DNA of 64,000 bases from Kappaphycus alvarezii (taxonomy: Eukaryota > Rhodophyta > Florideophyceae > Gigartinales > Solieriaceae): the NCBI GenBank assembly GCA_002205965.3, contig NADL03000477.1, positions 186,001 to 250,000 of the forward strand. The letters are read 5' to 3'. Below are positions 56,107 through 64,000 of the stretch, in pieces; the stretch's first letter is position 1; each line of letters opens with the position of its first letter. The notes under the pieces were generated by a model. The model was not told the origin of the DNA. It was given only the letters and a program-made list of their open reading frames with translations, and ran no database searches. The position numbers and the translations under genes were made by a program.

Positions 56107-56182
56107 TCGTAGTTAATTTTTGAATACCATCCGCACGCTTCTGTGCAACATTGTACAACCTATAAAGATTTACCACCACCAC
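56107..56182 (+). repeat. LINE 3' UTR scrap with (CCA)n tail
   Basis: GTAGTTAATTTTTGAATACC ... TGTACAACC ... AAGATTTACCACCACCAC is the 3' UTR of the LINE 1/LINE 3 family. It begins at the position of the LINE 3 stop codon and adjoins the LTR scrap without a gap. Confidence 0.8.
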
Positions 56183-58489
56183 GAGTTGACTGGGAATCAG
56201 CGAGCTTCTCTCTTATGGTTAAGGAAAACCCTGTTCCTTCGTTGTATCATTGAGTTAGTGTCACTCATTTCCGGCAAGGAATAATGAAAACTGGAGATGT
56301 GTCTATTACGCCAAGCCACCTCATTCGAGACTTATGTTGATAGAGGGGATGTAATCAGTTGTAAAATAATGTTGATCAAGCCTATAACGCGCTAGAGGCT
56401 TTGTCAGAATTCGTATAAGTGTGTGCTTTTCCTCAATTCTAGCTTCGCTTCAATGAACCAACAAAAAGCATGTACTCGTTGAAGACCGATGACTATTTCC
56501 TGGGCACCGGTGTCAATGCATGCGCCTTGCCACTCATTTTTTCTATTCAGACTTGGTTTACATTTTCACACAAATTGTTTCAGCATGTCAGAAAACCAAT
56601 GTGCGGCTGTATCCTTTTACGATGAAAGCGGATGCTTCGACTGACATTTAACTTTCCGTAGGCTGTGAAAGGAGAACAAATTTTCAAAAAGCAGTATTGA
56701 ATGCGAATGTCCTCATATGGGACGGATATTTACTGTTCCTTAGAAAACACGCGTCGAATTAACGTCAAAACCGAAGCAGTCAAGGTAAAATTCCATTGTT
56801 TCATTGCAATAATTTAGAGCAGTACCGAATATTTCTTGTTCATTGAAATAATTACTCTCCTCAGCTTCTTGGGAGCATTCTGTTTTCTTTCCAGTGTCTT
56901 TGAACTGATCAGGAAAGCTTCATCGTCACTAAACATAGCTTATTCGACTTTCTGGCTCAGTTCGAAGAAAATTTGCTTAGCTCGGTCAGAATTCCTTCTT
57001 AAGGCATTGCGGATGTTATCCGTGACGTTTCGTCACACTGGAGAGTCTAGAATTAAATTGCTTTTGTCTCCACGATTGCTACAATTATGAACATTAACGA
57101 AGAAGTCAACGCTGTTCTTACCAGTAGTATCTTTATCCAAGCTATTTGAACGTTTGATTTGTTCATGAAGTCCTAAATACGAAGCAAAAGCGGATGATTG
57201 AGATCCTAGAATACTAGGTTTAGCGTATGTTCCATGTTTGTAGCTAAACGCAGGAATATTTGGAATAGTTTGAGGGCATTCGGTCTTATTTAAGGTTCTG
57301 AACGACTCCATGGTCTTTTATCCCTCTGTTTTCTTTCTATTTCCTCCTGATTTATCAGCCAACTAAATAATATATTGTGAGTTTGCAATGCTTTTAATCA
57401 GTGGGCACTAATGAATGCTTTACATGGTTATTTGACTTATCTTATTCAGACCTATGCTGCGGGGGCCTTTGCGGAGAAATTTTAGTGATTTTGTCCCTTA
57501 GTTTTTCCAAAGCCTGGGGCACAGTACAACTCCTTCTTTCAATTACAGCGGGTAGTCGTAAGCTTCGCAAATGTTTACGAATGCGATCCTGACGATTACA
57601 GATATTGTACTTCTCCCTCATTATAGACATTATTGCTGCAAAATTTCCACATTGCCCAGGGATGTGCTCACGATAAAACGAAAAACAAAAAAGATAAAAA
57701 TGTTATGGAAGTATTTTAACTTCCTGTCTTAAGTAAGCTCGCAGTAAGCGACGGAATCAGGGAACTTGGATATTTCTTCAATGACATCCGTACAAAGTTA
57801 CCAGTAGACTTTGCGGTGTACTTAAAACGAATTGCAAGATTGTGGAAAGCTTTTGAATCATCCACGAATCCGGATTTCTCATTAATGTGAGGTATTAAAG
57901 GGACTTTATTATGCCTTTAGCAGTAGGGGTTACTGAAGATGATTCATTTTTATCCTTTTCAAACTGTGTAGCATGGATAGGATTCCTCAGGGAATATGCA
58001 AATGTTCTTGATGCGGGGTGTATTCCAACCTTCGTGGTTTCATTTAATCGCGAATAATCCCGGAAAATAACGGAGGATCAGAAAGGAATTTACTGCATTG
58101 GAGGATGACCGCAGGGAGATCTTCGTGGGACAAATATGGCATCTTCTTTGTCTGCTGATCCGTATCGATACAAAGATCTAACGTTACTATGCGACTGATA
58201 AATCGGTTTATACGCGTCAAGTAATTTCTGAATAAACTCCACAGTAGCCATTTTGAGGAAATCCTTTCAAGGTACCGGGGTAAGGGGTAAAAAACTGAGA
58301 GTAATGGATACTTTAACGAAGGCCTAAGCGGGTGCGTTCGTTATTGACGTGCTTCCGGGTGAGGTTATGACGAGCAGTCTCAAGCTTGTTATGGATTTTG
58401 ACCTTTCACAACTCGCAGTGAAATTTCCTAGGGTTTTCAAGTTTCCGGATCTTTTAAAGGTGATATTTTCCCTTCTTGTGGACGTTGAG
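56183..58489. other. Unassigned
   Basis: Minus-strand frames around 56.8-57.6 kb (for example RNVTDNIRNALRRNSDRAKQ, RIRKHLRSLRLPAVIERRS) look protein-like but are broken and were not recognised. Confidence 0.35.
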
Positions 58490-58915
58490 CTACACATAGA
58501 ATAGAAAATCGCAATCGCACGGCTTAAAAGAGACTTGTAGTACATTATATTTCTTCTCCCCCCTTACAGGGATGTAGTACACGCGGTAGATTTGTTGCGG
58601 CAGCGCTTCTTCCATAGCTCTCAGCTGATGAGAACGAAAAGCGCAACCACTCGGAGCTGCGAGCGTTGCGGCAGGAGCAGAGGACTTGCGGATTCGTAGG
58701 GGTCGATGCGAGGGAGGAGAAGAGGCAGCAGCAGAAAATGTTACAGGATGAAGCGGAGTAGGAATAGAGAGAGCTGCGGTGATATATTGAAAGGAAGTGG
58801 GTGGTAATGTATCGAATTTTCCAATCATTCTTGCTGGGGTATAGGGGCGGTTGTCAACATGCGTTGCTGTGGGAGAGAGATCAGTCTCTCCTTTTACTTC
58901 CTCCGCGACACTCAA
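58490..58915 (-). CDS. Hypothetical protein (141 aa), uncertain
   Basis: An open frame with a higher G+C content than its surroundings. Residues about 50-95 are rich in Ser, Pro and Ala (ALSIPTPLHPVTFSAAASSPP). QIYRVYYIPVRGEKKY follows near the C-terminus. No signal peptide, membrane segment or known domain is visible. It could be a first exon or chance. Confidence 0.25.
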   Translation of the reverse strand: MSVAEEVKGETDLSPTATHVDNRPYTPARMIGKFDTLPPTSFQYITAALSIPTPLHPVTFSAAASSPPSHRPLRIRKSSAPAATLAAPSGCAFRSHQLRAMEEALPQQIYRVYYIPVRGEKKYNVLQVSFKPCDCDFLFYV

Positions 58916-60018
58916 TGCTTCGTAATTTATGAGCGAAAGGGCCGGGTTCTGTTCCCAGTCAGAATAAAGCTGCCGATGACTTTCTCCAAATGTTCGCGCA
59001 GCGTAAAAAATATGAACCGACTGGTCAGTATGTGAGATCCCTTTTTTTTACCTAAAATAAAGCTATAGGCTAACTTTCCAGTTACAACATATCCTTCACT
59101 CATACTCAGAAAAGCTAGGTGATCAAATCAAGCTACATTCTAAAACAAAAAGGAATAAACGAGAAAATTAAAACAGCAAACGGTACACAACACAATCAAA
59201 AAATAAGAAACCACAACACAACCAGTAGCAGAACAACAACAGCGAGTATACAGTAGACTCAAACTCGCCAGAATCTATCAAAAGAAAACACTTCCACAAA
59301 GCGATAACACAAACAATTAGCAGACTAGAGTAGCCACAGCAGCGGACCAGCCAGTAAGCGACGATAGAAAAGCCACTGCCTCAGGCACGGAGCAGTAGCA
59401 AGTTAGTCAAAGAACGGTAACAATAGCACAGATCCAGACTACAGAGCAAGAAGCAAAGACCAAGCAACCGGAGACCGCCCAAGACCGCCCAAGACCGCCC
59501 AAGACCGACTACCAAGACGCAGAATAGCACAGAGAGGCAAAGAAAATTGAAAGTGAAGAATGCACGGAAAGAGAGGCCAAAACGTGAATTCCAGAATATG
59601 ACCTCGACCTCGGTTGAAGCTGGTGGGGGGAAATTGCGTCCCTTTAAGCTCTTCTCGGGCATTTTGAGATATATGGAAAATTATGGCGTTCTCGTGGGTA
59701 TTTCAGTTAGTTAAATACTCCACGTGAGGGGTTTCGCTCGGATGTTTGGTTGATGATGTTGATGGTGGTGGTGCAGGGGGAGTGCCTTATGACCACTCTT
59801 TTATGCGGTAAAGTACCGTACCAGAGGTACTCAGAGTGGCTGTAGGCTGTAAAAAAACGACAGCATACCGTACAAAAAAAATAACTAACTATTTGTAAAT
59901 TGAACCGTAGCTACGTAATCCTTGTCAGTAGCAGCTATATTCGGTGAAATTCAACTGAATTCAACAATTCAACTACGGTAGGTAGGAATTAGTTTTCAGT
60001 GTCGATCGATGCAAGCTA
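58916..60018. other. Unassigned; 10-bp tandem repeat at 59472-59507
   Basis: AGACCGCCCA is repeated about 3.5 times. The stretch lies left of a plus-strand gypsy element, so its LTR or leader could be here, but no matching LTR was found because the right end is outside the window. Confidence 0.45.
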
Positions 60019-60590
60019 TTGTACCTCCACTGTGAATTTATAGTTCTAACATTTGATGTTCTGGTTGAGTCAGAGTTTGTCCCCCAGGACAGTATCATTC
60101 GAGCTCCCGACAAGCTTACCAAGTTCCGCCAGAACTCGAGTGTGGCAGCGTACATCTCGGAGTTAAGGAATTTGGTTATCAATATTCCAGGTATCAGTGA
60201 CTCGGAAAAATTGGCGCGGTTCTGTGAAGGTCTCAAACCACATATTCTGCTGGAGGTCCCTAAGGGGTATCCATCCAAGTTCGAAGCTGCTGCCACTATT
60301 GCTCTAAAATTTGATGAAGCATTTTACAAAACAGGTTCATTGACTGGCAAGGGTTTATTTTCAACGTTCGAAAGGCACCAATGGAGATAGGAAACCTTGA
60401 ACGTATAAACGATGACCAGAAATACTTGATGGAGAACCGATGCTTTACTTGCCACAAGGTGGGATGTAGACCTTGGAAACACAAAAAAGGAAACGGGAAT
60501 AATGGTAACAGGGAAGATAATTGTATAATGGCGAACAATACACAGGCAGGACACACTAATGATTTGAATGGGTTTGATTCGAAAAACTAA
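60019..60590 (+). pseudogene. Chromovirus Gag relic
   Basis: The frame 60019-60390 encodes a Gag core (KLTKFRQNSSVAAYISELRNL, ISDSEKLARFCEGLKPHI, KFEAAATIALKFDEAF). In the next frame, CFTCHKVGCRPWKHKK resembles a zinc knuckle in which the His is replaced by Cys and the last Cys is missing. The first about 15 codons may not belong to Gag. Confidence 0.75.
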
Positions 60591-61430
60591 TTGGTCCACC
60601 AGACCTGGTGAACACTCACGTGAGACCAGTATTGAGTGTGAGCAGATGCCCCAATGAGCAGAGTGAAACTGTTGTGGACATCACCGGAGCGGAATTCTCA
60701 AAAAAAAGTATTAATTCGAGAACCTCCGAACCCAAATCTAATGGAATCAAGTCTAGTCATGATGACAACATCCCTACTGATTGACTTACACCAGTGCTTT
60801 TTTGTAATTACTCGAAGGTAGACTGAATGGAATAGCAGTCAAAGTACCTAAGGACGATGGATGCAATACAAATGTGGTTTCAGCCGAGTTTCTGAAGCGA
60901 AATAGGAACTTATTTGGGATTCGGCGTGAAGTCATTGTTTGCCATTCACAGAAGGGAGTTAGTGAGAAGTATATGAGATCATTACCAATGGAGTTAATAA
61001 GTTAGGCTTACATACATATACTTCTAGTTGGGCTGTGTCCCGAACCAGGTATGATGTTCTGTTGAGAATTCCGTGTCATGTTGCCCACAATCCACGTGTT
61101 GACTATCGGAAACGGATTGTGATGGTGAAAGATGCTTCCATTCGAATGACTGATCTCGATGAAGAAAACCGTATTGATGTGTCCAATTTGGGATTGAAGA
61201 AATTTAGACGAATGCAGAGGCATGGGGGTGACTTCGAAGTATTCCAGTTAGTTGAAGTTCACAGTATGACAGGAGTGACAGATTCAAAGTTTGATGGAAG
61301 ACTCAGCAGATTAATGATAATTTCAAAGAGGTCTTTCAGGATGAATTGCCAAGAGGGCTTCCTCTGATTCGATCAGTTGATCATGAGATCAAAGTGGAGG
61401 AAGGAGCAAAGGCACCTCATCGACCTTTAT
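60591..61430 (+). pseudogene. Gag-RT spacer with eroded protease region
   Basis: Frames are short and broken. The 61035-61367 frame is open but no DSG/DTG protease motif was found. By position this should be the protease and the connection to RT. Confidence 0.4.
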
Positions 61431-62601
61431 TCCAGTTGTCTCCATCCGATCTTAGGGAATCAAAAGAGTACGTCGGGTCTCTTTTGAAGAAAGGTAAGAT
61501 CAGGTCCAGTAAATAACCACATGGAGCACCAATTTTCTTTTTGAAAGGGATGAGAAACTTAGAGGTGTTGTTAATTGACGCACTTTGAATCGCATCACCC
61601 AAAGAATAATGCTCCACTACCTCGTTCTGATAAAATGGTCTCTCGACTTGGAGATGGGAGGTTTTTCTCCAAGCTTGATCTGAAAACAGGATTCCATCAG
61701 ATAAGGTTGAAACCAGAGGAGATCGAAAAGACTGCGTTCAATATAAAGTATGGGCAATTTGAATATCTTGTTACGTCAATGGTACTTTGCAACGCTCCTG
61801 CTACGTTCTAAACTTTGATGAACCAGATCTGCTGTGATTGCATAGATGTCTTTTTGGCTGCCTAAATGGATGATATGAGTTTTTAGGAGTCATAGTTGGG
61901 AAGGACGGCATTCGTGTCAATCTTGATAAGGTCGAATTCCTACAAACTTGGATGGAAAAAAATAAAAACCTAAATCTCTAACGGAGTTAAGAAGTTTCTT
62001 GGGTCTAATATAGTTTTTCCGTAGGTTTATTCCGAAGTTCTCTGCATTTTCTGCACCTCTCACAGATCTGACAAGGAAAGGTCGAGGTATAGGTAAATGG
62101 GATCAACAGTGTGATAAAGCTTTCCAGAAGCTAAAGGAAGCGATGGAATTGGATCCAATCCTAGTCGCTCCCAATTGGAAAAAGACATTTCGTGTTCGTG
62201 TAGATGCTTCACAATTCGCTGTCGGTGGAACTCTAACACAGTTGGATGAGAATGGAAGGGATCGTGTAATTTCCTTCTATTCAAAGAAGCTTTCACCAAC
62301 TGAGTCGGACTACAATGCCAACAACAGAGAGATGCTGGCTTTTGCTAGTTTTCTAGGAAGATTAAGGTGCTATCTTGAAGGTTCTGATTTTGAGATTTTC
62401 ACAGACAACCAGGTGCTTAAGACCTCCTTCAAAAAACCGAAACTGAGTCGTAAAGAAGCACGTTGGTTGGGAACTTTCGGTAACTTCGGAATCTTTCCAG
62501 TCACACGAAAGCCTGGCGGAATTTACGCCTTGGGAGACGCATTATCCCAAGCTCCACACACGACGAGAGGAGATCGTGACATCTCAGTAAATGAAGTTTA
62601 A
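61431..62601 (+). pseudogene. Chromovirus RT and RNase H relic
   Basis: RT pieces include HHPKNNAPLPRSDKM, FFSKLDLKTGFHQIRLK and EYLVTSMVLCNAPATF. The YxDD site has become CIDVFLA with a loss of sequence after it (about 61.84 kb). The RNase H is open from 62143: FRVRVDASQFAVGGTLTQ, YNANNREMLAF and FTDNQVLKTSF. Confidence 0.88.
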
Positions 62602-63758
62602 ATTACCTACCTTGATGTTGATCAGATCATTTCTCAGTATGATTAAAACCAGTTCTTCGTTCCAGCGGTAAAAGCCATGGAAGTAGAGTGGCCAGAGGTT
62701 ATGTTTAAGAAGCATAAACTAGAAATAATTCTGCCGATTTCCGAAAAGATGGCTCGAGGCTGTTTTGCAATGGAAAGTTGTGCGTACCAAGGAGGTCAAT
62801 TTCGCAAATTGCTCACGACTCGAAAGTTAGCGGACATTTTAATTTTGCGAAGAAACTGTAAGATTAGATAACTTCCATTAGAAACATAAGAGCCGGGATG
62901 TTCGAAAATATTGTGAAGGATGTCTCACGTGCCAGCAATATAAGGACTTTAATCAAAAAAAAGTTGACTGATCCAATGCCACTGGAGTTGCCTGACTGCA
63001 GATGGGGATAATTAGCTACAGATTTCATTGTGAGGCTACCCCTGACGGGGAGCAGTCATAATGCGATCACGACTTGGGTCGACCGACTTACTCGCCGAGT
63101 CCATTTTCTTAAATCTAAAACATCAGATACTGCTGAGGACACGGCTCGAGACTTATTCTCGAACATATTCAAGAACCATGGGTTGCCTGCCGACGACGTG
63201 AGCTCAGACAGGGATAGCAAGTCTATCTCAAAGTTTTTGAAGACATTGATGAATCTTTGTGAAGTGAAATTAGGAATATCTACAAGTAGACACCCACAAA
63301 CAGATGGTGTTTCCGAGATTATGAACAGGATGATCGAAAACTATCTCCGTTGCTATTACTGGTATCATCAATATGACTAGGATGAACTGATTTCTTCTGC
63401 ATAATTTGCATACAACTCAGCTGTGAGCGATGATATGGGTATGTCACCATTTGAGCTGGACTTAGAGTGGACACCTAAATCACCATTGGACTTCTTGGCT
63501 AGAAGAAGCGTACATCTTCAGAGTTTGGACGACTTTCGTGCCACGCTCAAGATTTCTCTTAAAGATGTGCAATTTGCCTACAAAGTGGCAAAAGCTCGGC
63601 AAGCTGCATATGCTTCAAGGCGATACAAGGCTCCAGATTATAAAGTCGGTTCAAGCTATGGATCAATCGCTCGTTGTTTACGTATGCTTATTCTAGGACT
63701 CAGGATTCTAAAAAGCTTGGTGCGCCCAGATATGGGACATTTTTGGTTAAGGGGCTAA
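62602..63758 (+). pseudogene. Chromovirus integrase relic
   Basis: A remnant of the zinc-binding end (CLTCQQY) near 62.92 kb. The catalytic core has TDFIVRLPLTG (first Asp), SSDRDSKSISKF (second Asp) and QTDGVSEIMNRMIENYLR (Glu), so all three catalytic residues are kept across 63030-63380. A stop follows at 63378-63380, then MGMSPFELDLEWTPKSPLD and the C-terminal helices. Confidence 0.88.
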
Positions 63759-64000
63759 TTGGTAAGAATTCTGTTCGACTGGATCTCCCTGCTCATTTCA
63801 GAATCTATCCGGTCATTCATATCATTCACACCACACCAAATTTGGAGCAGCCCGATGACATTTCTTTACCCATTCCTCCTGCACCTGCACAGCTTGTACT
63901 GTCTGGTGGACCAGAGCAGGAAGTAGAGGTTATCTGGGAACACAAAAAGGTTGGACGCGGTTACAAGTTCTTAGTTTTGATGCGTGGTGTGCCACGTCAT

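Larger units (their letters stand above)
60019..64000 (+). mobile_element. Chromodomain Ty3/gypsy element (chromovirus type), decayed, right end outside window
   Basis: Plus-strand order: Gag, (protease not seen), RT, RNase H, integrase, GPY/F-like segment and chromodomain. It is unrelated in sequence to elements A and B beyond the common fold. Many stops and frame changes make it inactive. The chromodomain (VEVIWEHKKVGRGYKFLVLM, at about 63.92-63.99 kb) normally guides integration to modified histones and is typical of chromoviruses. The 3' LTR is not in the window. Confidence 0.9.

Noticed and set aside
1-64000. CRISPR array or bacterial mobile-element features
   Set aside because: No regularly spaced identical repeats with unique spacers. 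All tandem repeats are short-period, within LTRs or low-complexity sequence.

Overview
The window is nuclear DNA of a eukaryote. It has LTR retrotransposons, non-LTR (LINE) retrotransposons, a Tc1/mariner relic and a secreted-enzyme gene, and it shows no bacterial operons or ribosome-binding sites. Several features (compact genes, a lytic polysaccharide monooxygenase, LINEs with a restriction-like endonuclease, Ty3/gypsy elements) would fit an alga, possibly a red macroalga, but that placement is a weak inference. Most of the window is a retroelement graveyard with nested insertions. Host-type coding is limited to a duplicated LPMO-like gene and a possible small secreted cysteine-rich protein.

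Layout. 1-13 kb: mostly unassigned sequence carrying short, decayed C-terminal pieces of restriction-like-endonuclease (RLE) LINEs and one candidate cysteine-rich secreted protein at 7.1-7.5 kb. 14.5-15.4 kb: a decayed Tc1/mariner transposase. 17.0-18.1 kb: an old copy of the gypsy family seen later. 18-21.4 kb: AT-rich, nothing recognised. 21.46-23.97 and 27.20-29.71 kb: a nearly identical 2.5 kb duplication holding a diverged LTR and an LPMO-like gene. The first copy has the gene's 5' end (to about 24.35 kb). The second is cut by a gypsy element.

29.71-37.23 kb: gypsy element A, nearly full length, minus strand, with two 0.72 kb LTRs. 37.23-51.93 kb: a nest. LINE 1 is interrupted by gypsy element B (38.00-45.11 kb) and by solo LTR C (45.26-46.76 kb). 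LINE 1 is followed head to tail by LINE 2 (itself split by solo LTR D, 49.40-50.97 kb) and by LINE 3. LTRs B and C are each exactly 1500 bp and D is 1569 bp. All three contain an ORF for a strongly acidic protein inside the LTR; D's ORF is intact (212 aa). 52-60 kb: mainly unassigned, with LTR and LINE scraps. 60.0-64.0 kb: a second, unrelated and decayed Ty3/gypsy element with a chromodomain (plus strand), running off the end.

The most interesting items are the LTR-embedded acidic ORF, a tandemly duplicated unknown domain fused behind the gypsy integrase, the head-to-tail LINE array joined at (CCA)n tails, and the LPMO gene with a C-terminal beta-sandwich-like module broken at homopolymers. 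All homology calls were made by eye from motifs and comparison between copies in the window. No database search was run.
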